16,722 bases of DNA from Gammaproteobacteria bacterium (GCA_020444765.1 JAGRHW010000029.1:1-16722); one strand, 5' to 3'; numbered from the stretch's first letter, positions 1-9,991 are shown. Translations and numbers: made by a program. Notes: generated by a model not told the origin, from the sequence alone.

Positions 1-2
1 CC

Positions 3-509
<507 letters not shown>

Positions 510-602
510 AAGACTTTATCCGGCATCGAGGGATACCGATTATTTGCCAGGTCTGTTAACAATCACATAAATGTGTCGTTGCATTCCGATTGAAACGAAT
601 CC

Positions 603-2243
603 ATGTTATTCAATGCCAGTGAATTTATTTTCGGGTTTTTCCCGGTCACGCTGCTTGTATTTATTTACCTGCTGAACCGCGGGCTTTACCGGCAATCACT
701 GGCCTGGCTGGTTTTTGCCTCGCTGTTTTTTTACGCCTGGTGGAAGCCGGTTTATTTACTGCTGATACTGAGTTCGATCGGTATCAACTATGTGCTCGGA
801 CTCTATATCTGCGCCATCCGCAGTCCGCTCGGAGCGACTGCGCGTAAACTGTTGTTGTATCTGGGCGTTGCGGCCAATCTGGCCTCGATCGCCTGGTTCA
901 AATACGCGGGCTTTATCGCCACCAATATAAACAGTGCGTTCGACACCCGGTTCGATGTCGGCGATATCGTCCTGCCACTGGCGATTTCCTTTTTCACCTT
1001 TCAGCAGATCGCCTATCTGGTTGACGCCTATCGGGGTGAAACCGAGGAACATAATTTTCTCAACTACGCCCTGTTCGTCACCTTCTTTCCGCAGCTTATC
1101 GCCGGACCGATCGTCAGCCACAAGGAAATGCTGCCGCAGTTTTTCACCTACAAGGCGCGTCATTTCGATTACAACAATCTTGCCGTCGGACTGACCCTGT
1201 TCAGCATCGGGCTTTTCAAAAAAGTCGTGATCGCCGACGGCGTGGCGATTCACGCCAATACCGTGTTCGACGCCGCGGCGGCCGGGCAGACACTGACATT
1301 TTTCGAAGCCTGGTGCGGCGCCATCGCCTACACCCTGCAGTTGTATTTTGATTTTTCCGGTTATTCCGACATGGCGCTCGGCCTGTCGCGGGTATTCGGC
1401 ATCCGGCTGCCGTTGAATTTCTACTCGCCCTACAAAGCAGGCAGCATTATCGAATTCTGGCGCCGCTGGCATATCACGCTGTCGCGATTTCTGCGCAATT
1501 ACCTGTATTTTTCGCTTGGCGGCAACCGCCACGGCAAAACCCGCCGTTATATCAATCTGTTGATTACCATGTTACTCGGTGGTTTATGGCACGGGGCAGC
1601 CTGGACTTTTGTGCTGTGGGGCATGCTGCACGGCGTCTATCTCGTTATCAATCATGCCTGGCGTGGATTCCGGCAACGCTTTGCCGCCGGCGGCATCCTG
1701 CTGCGTTCCATAGAAAAGGTGTTTTATCACGGCTTGACCTTTCTCGCCGTGGTCGTTGCCTGGGTTTATTTCCGCGCCGAAAATCTCGACATCGCGCATA
1801 ATGTACTGGCCGGTATGGCCGGTCTGCAGGGTATCGCCCTGCCCATCGAGTGGCTGAACCGCTCGCCGGAGATGGTTCAAACCCTGCAGGCGATGTCAAT
1901 CGGCTTTCAGCCCCTGTTATCGGTCGGCCCGATCATGACCCTGCTTTATGATATTGCCGACCTGCTCGGCAATCGCATAGAAAGCTCCGGCATAGGCCCG
2001 CTGACCGCTCTCGCTTACATGTCACTACTTGTAGTGTGGACCTGGCTTGCGCCGAACACGCAACAATTCACGCGTCGCTTTGAACCGGCTTTCGAGGCGT
2101 TCAACGGTCAGATTCGTCCCATGTGGCCGGGCATACTGCAATTCCGGCTCAACGCGCTGTACGCCGTGCTGATTGCGCTGATCATGGCCTACAGTATTTT
2201 CGGCACCTCGCAGACCTCACAGTTTCTGTACTTCAACTTCTAG
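603..2243 (+). CDS. MBOAT family O-acyltransferase (AlgI/DltB-like)
   Basis: A 546-residue polytopic inner-membrane protein of the membrane-bound O-acyltransferase family, which moves acetyl or other acyl groups across the membrane onto extracytoplasmic polymers (alginate, cellulose, teichoic acid). The start MLFNASEFIFGFFPV is typical of AlgI-like proteins. Family blocks are FFTFQQIAYLVD (131-141), FFPQLIAGPI (161-170), YFDFSGYSDMALGL (248-261), EFWRRWHITLSRF (284-296), LGGN (306-309) and LGGLWHGAAW (325-334). His330 is the expected catalytic histidine and His343 is the second conserved one. The C-terminus ends FLYFNF, also usual for the family. The next gene begins 13 bp downstream and encodes an SGNH-type partner. 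No alginate, cellulose or capsule genes are visible, so the acceptor is unknown and algI would be an over-call. The ribosome binding site is weak. Confidence 0.9.
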   Translation: MLFNASEFIFGFFPVTLLVFIYLLNRGLYRQSLAWLVFASLFFYAWWKPVYLLLILSSIGINYVLGLYICAIRSPLGATARKLLLYLGVAANLASIAWFKYAGFIATNINSAFDTRFDVGDIVLPLAISFFTFQQIAYLVDAYRGETEEHNFLNYALFVTFFPQLIAGPIVSHKEMLPQFFTYKARHFDYNNLAVGLTLFSIGLFKKVVIADGVAIHANTVFDAAAAGQTLTFFEAWCGAIAYTLQLYFDFSGYSDMALGLSRVFGIRLPLNFYSPYKAGSIIEFWRRWHITLSRFLRNYLYFSLGGNRHGKTRRYINLLITMLLGGLWHGAAWTFVLWGMLHGVYLVINHAWRGFRQRFAAGGILLRSIEKVFYHGLTFLAVVVAWVYFRAENLDIAHNVLAGMAGLQGIALPIEWLNRSPEMVQTLQAMSIGFQPLLSVGPIMTLLYDIADLLGNRIESSGIGPLTALAYMSLLVVWTWLAPNTQQFTRRFEPAFEAFNGQIRPMWPGILQFRLNALYAVLIALIMAYSIFGTSQTSQFLYFNF

Positions 2244-2256
2244 GGCGGCAGATAAC

Positions 2257-3273
2257 ATGACAAGTCCGTCCCCAACAAATAAATATTCTCCAAATCCGAC
2301 CATCGGCGTACGTTTTGTCAGATGGTTTTTCATCAGCTTTGCCCTGTTATCACTGACAATTTTCGTCTGGAAGCGGGCGGATATTTTTCCCTGGATCGGC
2401 ATGTGCAATGCGGCCGGTTATGAGGACGGCAACTTCATGTCGTACTGTCATTCGACGCGTTACGGCGACTACGAACACCGGGCCTTCTGGAAAGAACTCG
2501 AGCCGGGTCTGACCGAACAATTTTCCAGGGCAGAGGTGCTGTTTCTCGGCAACAGCCGCGCGCAGTACGCGTTTTCTACCGATGCGATAAGGGACTTTTT
2601 TCTCGAAAACGCCATTCCCTATTATGTATTCGGCTTTGGCATGGGCTCGCAGAACACCGTGCCGGAAAAAATGGCGGAAAAATTCTCGCTCAAGCCCGCC
2701 GCCTTGCTGATCAATGCCGACCCTTTTTTCACCGATGATGTCAGCAATACCAACAAAAACATGCTTGAGGATTCATCCGTCCGGGAATGGGAATACAAAC
2801 TCAAAGGCTGGCTGCAGGCCAGACAACGGGAGCTTTGTACTAACGAGCCGGCCGGTTTTACGGGCTGGCTGTTTTGCTCCGGCACCGAGCAGGTGTTGTA
2901 CCGGAACCGTTCGGATGGCCGCTGGCAGGTCGAGTATTTCCGTGAAAACAAAAAAATTCCGGTGAAAGTCGACAACAACCAGAATCTGCAAGTGACGCTG
3001 GACCAGGCCGTCACCATCGCCGAGCGGTTTATGGAAAATCTCGGCGTCAGACGTGAATGCATGATTTTGACCGTCACGCCAAGAACCTCGACGCCGCTGA
3101 AATTCGCCAGGCAACTGGCCGACCGGCTTGGAGTGCAGGGCATCTTTCCCTGGCCGGATAATCTTGTCACTGTCGACGATTCACACCTCGATCCGGACAG
3201 CGCCACCCGCTGGTCGACGGAGCTGATGCGGCAAGCCGGACCTGTTATCAAACAATGCGTGAATCAGCAATAA
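2257..3273 (+). CDS. Membrane-anchored SGNH hydrolase-like protein, partner of MBOAT
   Basis: A 338-residue protein with a short cytoplasmic N-terminus, one transmembrane segment (about 20-37) and a periplasmic domain. Two features match SGNH/GDSL or AlgX/AlgJ/DltD-type esterases and acetyltransferases: LFLGNSRAQY with candidate nucleophile Ser100, and VDDSHLD near the C-terminus, where Asp307-x-x-His310 would complete the triad. Six cysteines (50, 64, 194, 207, 268, 334), all beyond the membrane segment, suggest disulfides. It starts 13 bp after the MBOAT gene on the same strand and is surely co-transcribed. In characterised systems the MBOAT passes the acyl group across the membrane and the SGNH partner places it on the polymer; that division of labour is inferred here. 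I cannot assign it to a named family, and the middle region (about 150-260) is unfamiliar. Confidence 0.75.
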   Translation: MTSPSPTNKYSPNPTIGVRFVRWFFISFALLSLTIFVWKRADIFPWIGMCNAAGYEDGNFMSYCHSTRYGDYEHRAFWKELEPGLTEQFSRAEVLFLGNSRAQYAFSTDAIRDFFLENAIPYYVFGFGMGSQNTVPEKMAEKFSLKPAALLINADPFFTDDVSNTNKNMLEDSSVREWEYKLKGWLQARQRELCTNEPAGFTGWLFCSGTEQVLYRNRSDGRWQVEYFRENKKIPVKVDNNQNLQVTLDQAVTIAERFMENLGVRRECMILTVTPRTSTPLKFARQLADRLGVQGIFPWPDNLVTVDDSHLDPDSATRWSTELMRQAGPVIKQCVNQQ

Positions 3274-3289
3274 GCGGGAACAAACCGCT
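3273..3289. terminator. Possible bidirectional terminator hairpin between convergent genes
   Basis: The 15-bp space between the convergent SGNH gene and the CPBP protease gene carries an inverted repeat, AGCGG/CCGCT, with a 7-nt loop. An A run follows on the plus strand, which reads as TTTTG ahead of the hairpin for minus-strand transcripts. The stem is only 5 bp and the downstream T tract is poor in both directions, so this may be a weak terminator or chance. Confidence 0.3.
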
Positions 3290-3708
3290 CAAAACAACAG
3301 AAAGTACCCGGCATTGTAGAAAACATGCAGCACGACCGGCGCCGCCAGTTGCTTGAAACGATCCATCGCCCAGCCAAACACCAGCGACGGAAAGAAAACC
3401 GCCAGAGCCCATAAAACAGAATGATTAAAAAGATGCAGCGCGGAAAAAATCACACTGGTTACAAGATTAGCCAGCGTGATGGAAAAAAACTGTTTTCTGA
3501 ATGGCGCGGATTTTTTCAGCGCGGGCTGCAGGGTTCCACGGAAAACCCATTCCTCAAGCAATGGATAAACCAGCACCAGCAGGAAATAAACTGTCACGGA
3601 ATGCTTTGCTGAAGACCCGGGCAGCTGAAAAAAAGCCAGGCCCGCCCACACGAGCGGACCACATAACAAAGCGAGGACAAACTGTCTGTCCCGCCAAAAG
3701 GCAGTCAT
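3289..3708 (-). CDS. Small CPBP (CAAX-like) glutamic-type intramembrane protease, MrtJ-like
   Basis: A 139-residue, almost wholly hydrophobic protein carrying all three motifs of the CPBP/ABI family of membrane glutamic proteases: EEWVFRG (Glu52, Glu53, Arg57), FSALHLFNH (His92) and HVFYNAG (His128, Asn132). These line the active site in the Rce1 fold. At 139 residues it is far shorter than the usual 200-300 and keeps little beyond the catalytic core. The layout NLVTSVIFSALHL, then PSLVFG, then LHVFYNAGYFLLF recalls from memory the mini-proteases of the JDVT-CTERM protein-sorting system (MrtJ); this is a resemblance, not a proven assignment. Its ATG directly follows the TGA of the upstream OmpA gene (TGA-ATG, no gap), so translation is likely coupled. 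No protein in the window has a CTERM-like tail, so a substrate must be sought elsewhere. Confidence 0.85.
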   Translation of the reverse strand: MTAFWRDRQFVLALLCGPLVWAGLAFFQLPGSSAKHSVTVYFLLVLVYPLLEEWVFRGTLQPALKKSAPFRKQFFSITLANLVTSVIFSALHLFNHSVLWALAVFFPSLVFGWAMDRFKQLAAPVVLHVFYNAGYFLLF

Positions 3709-4854
3709 TCAGGGCAGCTCTTTGATTTCGATACGATCCGCGGGCATGCCTTTTGGTACTGCAGCCCTGGCGCCATAGGCCAGATATTTGACCTGTTGTC
3801 CGCTGACTCCCTGATCGCGCAAATACAGGGCAATGGCCCGTAACCGTTCCCAGGTCAGCGTGATTTGCTCCTGCTCGGTCCGCTCGGCTGCGGTATGTGC
3901 GATGAGCTGCACACGCGCCGCCGGATACTTTTTCAGCAGGTTTGCCAGGCCCAGCAGATTGCGGCGGGTTTGCTCGGATAAATCCGCTGAATACTGCTCA
4001 AACCTGATATTGGCCAGAATACCGTTCAGCAACCCGCAACCGTTGTCGCGTACCGGATAGCCTGGACGTGAGCCACGACATTGATCGCGGGCGTCTTCCA
4101 CCCCGTCCTTGTCTTCATCGCTGATTTGCGGTTCCGGCGCGGGCGTAAGCGGCGGCCGAACCGGCTCAAGCGTTGAGTCTGGCGCCGGCACTGACGCAGC
4201 TGGCGGCGTTGCCGGAGGCACGCCTGTTTCACTTGCACGTGGCAGGCTTGTCGCAGCAGACGGGCTGAGCGGCCGTGACGGCTTGTCAAAAGCAAAGCGT
4301 TTCAGCAGCGATACATGCGCGGCCAGTGCGTCACTGTCAATAAATTCCAGCTCGGTTCGGAGCGCAAAACCCCAGAACAGATTCAGCTCGCCGCCCACGC
4401 CAACCAGCATATGGATGCGCGAGCCACTTTCCAGCGCGGTATCGCTTTGCAAATCGAGATAACCGAGACCGATTTTACCGAACAGATTGAAATCCCAGAT
4501 ACTGCGCCCGTGATGTCGCTCCTGGTGATCGTAAAGCCGGTAAAGGCCGACAACATCGGCAGAGGCATACTCCACCACGTCGCCATTGTTGAGTTCGGCC
4601 TGTCCGAGATCGCTCACGACAAGCTCAACCCCGCCAACCCTGCTGAAATCATAACCGGCAAACACCCGGGCAAGCTCGGATTCGTTTTCTGACGCTTCAA
4701 AAATATCGAACGGGATTTCCGGATCGAGATGGCTTGCGCCATAGCCGGCGCCAAGATACCAGCCCTCTTCGAAGGCAAAACCGCCACGGCTCGGCAACAG
4801 CAGGCAAAATGCAGTCAATAGATACAGAAAAACGCTTCTGGTCGGTCCGGGCAT
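3709..4854 (-). CDS. OmpA-family outer membrane protein (beta-barrel plus OmpA_C-like domain)
   Basis: A 381-residue protein when started at the ATG at 4854; a TTG at 4869 would add five residues, and neither has a clear Shine-Dalgarno. A signal peptide (VFLYLLTAFCLLLPSRGGFA) is followed by an outer-membrane barrel of the OmpA/OprF type (about 30-190, opening EEGWYLGAGYG). Next come a Pro/Ala/Ser-rich linker (about 195-245), a calcium-binding thrombospondin type-3-like segment (DEDKDGVEDARDQC, paired with CGL) and an OmpA C-terminal-like domain. That domain normally anchors to peptidoglycan through the Asp of GHTD and a conserved Arg. Here the loop reads AHTA, so the Asp is absent, and NxxLSxxRA reads LTWERLRA. 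Peptidoglycan binding is therefore doubtful. The gene abuts the CPBP protease and lies 121 bp downstream of hemB. Confidence 0.85.
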   Translation of the reverse strand: MPGPTRSVFLYLLTAFCLLLPSRGGFAFEEGWYLGAGYGASHLDPEIPFDIFEASENESELARVFAGYDFSRVGGVELVVSDLGQAELNNGDVVEYASADVVGLYRLYDHQERHHGRSIWDFNLFGKIGLGYLDLQSDTALESGSRIHMLVGVGGELNLFWGFALRTELEFIDSDALAAHVSLLKRFAFDKPSRPLSPSAATSLPRASETGVPPATPPAASVPAPDSTLEPVRPPLTPAPEPQISDEDKDGVEDARDQCRGSRPGYPVRDNGCGLLNGILANIRFEQYSADLSEQTRRNLLGLANLLKKYPAARVQLIAHTAAERTEQEQITLTWERLRAIALYLRDQGVSGQQVKYLAYGARAAVPKGMPADRIEIKELP

Positions 4855-4975
4855 AATGGTCAGAATCAAGGTCTGGTGTTCGGCCGTCTGGCTCTCACAA
4901 GGCGCGATGGCTGCGGTTTTTCCGAAAAGTTTGCATCTTCTGTACCAGCCCTGCCGAATGCCCGGCTACGCCGTA

Positions 4976-6206
<1,231 letters not shown>

Positions 6207-7010
6207 ATGAGTAAATTCCAGATCCTGGCCGTTGGGGTCATTCTGTTTATCGGTTTGTTCATCGCCACGTACCTTGTGTTTCACAAACCGATTCCCTATG
6301 CCTACGACAACCTGCCCAGCAAGCTCAACCAGGCCATGCACAGGAACGGCGTCCACTGGGCCAAAGTCGTGATCGAGGGCGACCGAATCTACCTTTCCGG
6401 TACAGCGCCAAGCGACGAGGCGATGGTTTACGCGAAGTCCCTAATTCAGAAGGAAGCCGGCGTGTCGGCTGACTTCATCGGCATCAGACAAAAATCGATC
6501 AAAACCAAGGACGACGATGAAAAAAGCGAACTGGATAAAGACAGTTGGGAGGAGTTCAAAAAAGAGAACCCAGAAGGGCGTTTTCAACTGACTTCTGAAC
6601 AACTTGAAAATCGTGACTCGGGCAACGGCAGGTCGAGCCCCAAAACCGGCGCGGAAGACGAAACGGCAGCACCGACCAACAAGCGTGAAAATCCGGTGGA
6701 TGACAAGCCGGGAACGCTTGAATACCGGGTTCGTTTTACGCTGAAATCAGCGGACTGCCCTGCATATGTGGCGCCGCCCGCACAAGACGTTGAAATCCTC
6801 TTCCGTGAAGCAACCCCCGCCATGATCGCTGAAAGCCTGGGTGCACTGGATCAACTGATCGCCTATAACCGGGAATGCCCGGGCAATATCGCTATTCTGT
6901 CTCACGGCCACGAAGCCGATCAGGGACTGAGAGTCCGCCGCCTGGACGAAATCCGCTATCACCTGATGTCGGCCGGTGTCGAAGCCAACGACATCCGTTT
7001 ACAGCAATGA
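6207..7010 (+). CDS. Inner-membrane-anchored protein with BON-like and OmpA-like domains
   Basis: A 267-residue protein not recognised as a named family. It has one N-terminal transmembrane segment (about 6-25) with no cleavage site. A BON-like fold follows (about 35-95), with IEGDRIYLSGTAPSDEAMVYAKSLIQ resembling the strand-helix core of BON domains. Next is a long, highly charged Lys/Asp/Glu-rich linker (about 96-170), and last an OmpA_C-like module (about 190-267: VEILFREATPAMIAESLGALDQLIAY, then SHGHEADQGLRVRRLDEIR). The usual GHTD loop is altered to GHEAD. The order TM-BON-OmpA matches mycobacterial ArfA (Rv0899), though that comparison is architectural only. The TGA overlaps the aroE start by 4 bp (ATGA), so the two are translationally coupled. 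No clear Shine-Dalgarno precedes the ATG. A periplasmic cell-envelope role is likely; the specific function is unknown. Confidence 0.7.
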   Translation: MSKFQILAVGVILFIGLFIATYLVFHKPIPYAYDNLPSKLNQAMHRNGVHWAKVVIEGDRIYLSGTAPSDEAMVYAKSLIQKEAGVSADFIGIRQKSIKTKDDDEKSELDKDSWEEFKKENPEGRFQLTSEQLENRDSGNGRSSPKTGAEDETAAPTNKRENPVDDKPGTLEYRVRFTLKSADCPAYVAPPAQDVEILFREATPAMIAESLGALDQLIAYNRECPGNIAILSHGHEADQGLRVRRLDEIRYHLMSAGVEANDIRLQQ

Positions 7011-7828
7011 CTCCGCATCGTTATTGCGTCGTCGGCAATCCCGTCGAGCACAGCAAGTCCCCTGTCATACATCGTCTGTTCGCCGAACAAACAGGCCGGC
7101 AGCTCAGCTATGACAAGGTTTTGCTGCCGACCGAACGGTTCGCCGGCGCCTTGCAACAACTGTTTGCCGACGGCCTGAACGGCTGCAATGTCACGGTACC
7201 GTTCAAGGAACAAGCTGCAGAGCTTTGCGATGAGCTGACCGAACGGGCACGTCTGCCGATGGCGGTCAACACCATCATCCGCAGAGCGGACGGCCGCCTG
7301 CTCGGCGACAATACCGATGGCGTCGGCCTGGTAACCGACCTGCAGATTAACAACGCGGTTGCCCTGCAAGGCCGTCGATTGCTGATCCTGGGCGCCGGCG
7401 GTGCGGCACGAGGTATTATCAAACCCTTGCTCGACGCTCGACCGGCGCTGTTGCTGGTCGCCAACCGCACGGCCGACAAGGCGCGTTTGCTGGCTGAACA
7501 TTTCCAGGCGCATGGCCCGATCGAACACCGGGACTATTCTGCGCTGACCGATGGCAGTTTCGACCTGATCATCAATGCCACCAGCTCAAGCCTGTCCGGC
7601 CAGGTTCCCGCGATTCCGGAATCCTGCATCGGCAACGCCACCACGGTCTATGACCTGATGTACGCCAAACAGCCAACCGCGTTTCTGGAATGGGCTCTGC
7701 GCCTCGGCGCCAATCGGGCTATCGATGGATTGGGCATGCTGGTCGAGCAGGCCGCCGAAGCGTTTTATCTGTGGGAACATGTCCGCCCGCAAACCGGCGA
7801 CGTGATCGCCTATCTAAAAACAGGCTGA
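7007..7828 (+). CDS. aroE: Shikimate dehydrogenase (NADP+)
   Basis: AroE reduces 3-dehydroshikimate to shikimate with NADPH in the chorismate pathway. The start is the ATG overlapping the stop of the previous gene; it gives 273 residues (E. coli 272) and the expected MTPHRYCVVGNPVEHSKSP beginning. A longer in-frame reading from 6875 only runs through the upstream gene. Shikimate-binding SKSPVIH (17-22) and NVTVPFKE (61-68) are present, with catalytic Lys67. GDNTDGVG (100-107) supplies Asp104. The nucleotide-binding loop GAGGAARG (129-136) and NRT (153-155), the NADP-phosphate clamp, are intact, as are INATSS and the C-terminal GLGMLVEQAA helix. All catalytic residues are kept. The DUF192 gene follows after 5 bp. 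Confidence 0.97.
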   Translation: MTPHRYCVVGNPVEHSKSPVIHRLFAEQTGRQLSYDKVLLPTERFAGALQQLFADGLNGCNVTVPFKEQAAELCDELTERARLPMAVNTIIRRADGRLLGDNTDGVGLVTDLQINNAVALQGRRLLILGAGGAARGIIKPLLDARPALLLVANRTADKARLLAEHFQAHGPIEHRDYSALTDGSFDLIINATSSSLSGQVPAIPESCIGNATTVYDLMYAKQPTAFLEWALRLGANRAIDGLGMLVEQAAEAFYLWEHVRPQTGDVIAYLKTG

Positions 7829-7833
7829 AACCC

Positions 7834-8295
7834 ATGCCTGGATTGCTTGCTGTTTTACTGTCGATATGCCTGACCCTGCTGTCGGCCTGCAGCGCGCCAC
7901 TGGCCGAAACGATCGGCCAACCCCAACCAACACTGCCCATCCGGACACTCACCTTCGGCCAGATCGAATTACACGCGGAAATAGCCGATAGCGAGGAGGA
8001 ACGCCGTTCCGGGCTGGCCCATCGGCAGGGCCTGGAAAAAAATCACGGCATGCTGTTTGTTTACACCAACAGCGCACCGCGTTACTTCACCATGCGCGAT
8101 ACGCTGTTCGATCTTTCCATCGCCTTTCTGGACGAAAACGGCGTGATTCTGGACATTCAGAAAATGCAAGCGCAACACCAGGATTTGTATCGATCGCGAT
8201 TCCCCGCGAAATACGCGCTGGAAGTCAGTGCCGGCTGGTTCGCGGACAACAGGCTCGGACCGGGCGACAGGATGGCGCTGCCGATTAATCCATAA
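7834..8295 (+). CDS. DUF192 family lipoprotein
   Basis: A 153-residue small exported protein. The N-terminus is hydrophobic and ends in a lipobox (Leu16-Ser-Ala-Cys19), so it should be lipidated and tethered to a membrane facing the periplasm. The n-region lacks any Lys or Arg (MPGLLAV), which is unusual for a signal peptide. The rest is a DUF192 domain: [24 protein letters not shown], then [22 protein letters not shown], then [19 protein letters not shown]. Family members are widespread, but I know of no firm function. In the usual FWMKNT motif the present protein has YFTMRDT. It sits 5 bp after aroE, so it is the last gene of the operon. It is convergent with purH, with only 30 bp between the stops and no clear terminator. 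Confidence 0.88.
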   Translation: MPGLLAVLLSICLTLLSACSAPLAETIGQPQPTLPIRTLTFGQIELHAEIADSEEERRSGLAHRQGLEKNHGMLFVYTNSAPRYFTMRDTLFDLSIAFLDENGVILDIQKMQAQHQDLYRSRFPAKYALEVSAGWFADNRLGPGDRMALPINP

Positions 8296-8325
8296 TCGCG
8301 AACGATATTTTTTCTGTGCCGCTGA

Positions 8326-9897
8326 TCAGTGTCTGAAATGGCGCATGCCGGTAAAGACCATCGCCAGCCCGTGTTCGTCCGCCGCAGCGATCACTTCCTC
8401 ATCGCGCATAGAACCACCGGGCTGAACCACCGCGACTATACCCGCCTCGGCGGCGCTGTCGATACCGTCGCGAAACGGGAAAAAGGCATCCGAGGCCATC
8501 ACCGCACCCTGCACGTCCAGCCCTTCATCAGCGGCCTTGATGCCGGCAATCCTTGCAGAATAGACCCGGCTCATCTGGCCGGCGCCTATACCGACGGTTT
8601 GCCCGTCACGGCAATAAACGATGGCGTTTGATTTAACAAATTTGGCCACTTTCCAGGCGAATAGCAGATCGTCGAGTTGCTGCGCGTCCGGGGACTTTTT
8701 CGTCACGACCTTCAGGTCTTGCGGGCCGATCATGCCAAGGTCGCGATCCTGCACCAGCAGGCCCCCGTTGACGCGGCCAAAATGCAAGCCTGCCGGCCGC
8801 TTGTCCGGCCATTCACCGCATTCCAGCAGACGGACATTTTTCTTCTCGCGGGCTACGTCCTGCGCGGCGGCGCTGACTCGCGGCGCGATAATCACCTCGA
8901 CGAACTGACGCTCCAGAATCAACCGTATGGTGTCGCCATCCAGCTCCCGGTTAAGGGCGATAATACCGCCGAAAGCCGAGGTCGGATCTGTCTGATAAGC
9001 CGCCTCGTAAGCCTGTTGGATCGTTGCCCGGACCGCCACGCCGCACGGATTGGCATGCTTGACGATGACACAGGCCGGTTCGGCGAACTGCTTGACACAC
9101 TCCAGCGCAGCGTCGGTATCGGCCACGTTGTTGTAGGAAAGCGCCTTGCCCTGCAGCTGGACCGCGGTGGCAACCGAGTTGTCGGGCGGACTGGACTCGC
9201 GGTAAAACGCCGCCTGCTGGTGCGGGTTTTCGCCATAGCGCATATCCTGCAGCTTATTGAATTGCAGATTCAGGGTTCGCGGGAAACGCTCGATTTTATC
9301 GTCCTGCAGACGGCAACCGAGATAGTTGGCGATCATGCCATCGTAATTTGCCGTGTGTTCGAAGGCCGCCACCGCAAGATCAAAACGCCGTTCAAACTCA
9401 AGCCCGCCGTTTTTCGTCAGTTCGGCAAGGATAGTTTCATAATCTGCCGGCCTCGTGACGATAGCGACATCACGGTGGTTCTTAGCCGCCGCGCGAACCA
9501 TCGTCGGCCCGCCGATATCAATATTCTCAATCGCATCCGCCAATGTGCAGTCGGGCCTGGCAACGGTCTCGGCAAAGGGATAAAGGTTGACCACCACCAT
9601 ATCGATCGGCGCGATAGCGTGCGCCTCCATTACCGCATCGTCCGTCCCCCGTCGCCCGAGGATGCCGCCGTGGATCGTCGGATGCAGGGTTTTCACCCGG
9701 CCGTCCATCATTTCCGGGAATCCCGTATGATCCGAAACTTCCGTGACCGGCACTGCAGCCTCGGCCAACAGCTTCGCGGTACCGCCGGTGGAGAGAATCT
9801 CTACGCCGAGCCCGCTCAGGGCTTTGGCAAATTCCAGGATTCCCTGTTTATCGGAGACACTGAGCAAGGCGCGACGCACTGGTTTCAAATCAGACAT
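8326..9897 (-). CDS. purH: Bifunctional AICAR formyltransferase / IMP cyclohydrolase
   Basis: PurH carries out the last two steps of IMP synthesis: formyl transfer from 10-formyl-THF to AICAR, then ring closure to IMP. The protein is 523 residues (E. coli 529). The N-terminal MGS-like cyclohydrolase domain (1 to about 200) shows [39 protein letters not shown] and [16 protein letters not shown]. The formyltransferase domain (about 200-523) shows MRYGENPHQ, the catalytic Lys280-His281 in [16 protein letters not shown], and the terminal [13 protein letters not shown] and [13 protein letters not shown] start at the ATG at 9897, matching family N-termini; an in-frame GTG at 9912 adds five residues. 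GGTGA lies about 11 nt upstream of the ATG. The gene is 168 bp downstream of fis and probably has its own promoter there. Confidence 0.97.
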   Translation of the reverse strand: MSDLKPVRRALLSVSDKQGILEFAKALSGLGVEILSTGGTAKLLAEAAVPVTEVSDHTGFPEMMDGRVKTLHPTIHGGILGRRGTDDAVMEAHAIAPIDMVVVNLYPFAETVARPDCTLADAIENIDIGGPTMVRAAAKNHRDVAIVTRPADYETILAELTKNGGLEFERRFDLAVAAFEHTANYDGMIANYLGCRLQDDKIERFPRTLNLQFNKLQDMRYGENPHQQAAFYRESSPPDNSVATAVQLQGKALSYNNVADTDAALECVKQFAEPACVIVKHANPCGVAVRATIQQAYEAAYQTDPTSAFGGIIALNRELDGDTIRLILERQFVEVIIAPRVSAAAQDVAREKKNVRLLECGEWPDKRPAGLHFGRVNGGLLVQDRDLGMIGPQDLKVVTKKSPDAQQLDDLLFAWKVAKFVKSNAIVYCRDGQTVGIGAGQMSRVYSARIAGIKAADEGLDVQGAVMASDAFFPFRDGIDSAAEAGIVAVVQPGGSMRDEEVIAAADEHGLAMVFTGMRHFRH

Positions 9898-9991
9898 GAG
9901 AGGAGCTTTCACCGTTAAATTTTTGTTGGAGAATCATCGCAACGCAAACGGGCGCAACGATTCAGCGTGTATAGAAGACGGGCGAGAATCC

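Noticed and set aside
756..1532. Minus-strand open frame of 258 codons opposite the MBOAT gene
   Set aside because: Antisense to a well-conserved gene, with a composition typical of shadow frames and no domain.
2622..3251. Minus-strand open frame of 209 codons opposite the SGNH gene
   Set aside because: The plus-strand frame has a membrane anchor and GNSR and DSHLD motifs and follows the MBOAT gene; the antisense frame has none of these.
6875..7006. Upstream extension of aroE to 6875
   Set aside because: This part is the coding sequence of the BON/OmpA gene in another frame; AroE begins with MTPHRYCVVGNP.
9898..9912. GTG start of purH at 9912
   Set aside because: It adds five residues not seen in homologues; the ATG at 9897 aligns with family N-termini.
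8677..9918. Long plus-strand open frame (413 codons) opposite purH
   Set aside because: It is wholly antisense to purH, whose motifs are complete; the frame stays open as a by-product of codon usage and its translation has no recognisable domains.
9942..9957. Full PurR box upstream of purH
   Set aside because: Only the left half (ACGCAAACG) matches; the right half shows almost no agreement, so it is reported only as a half-site.
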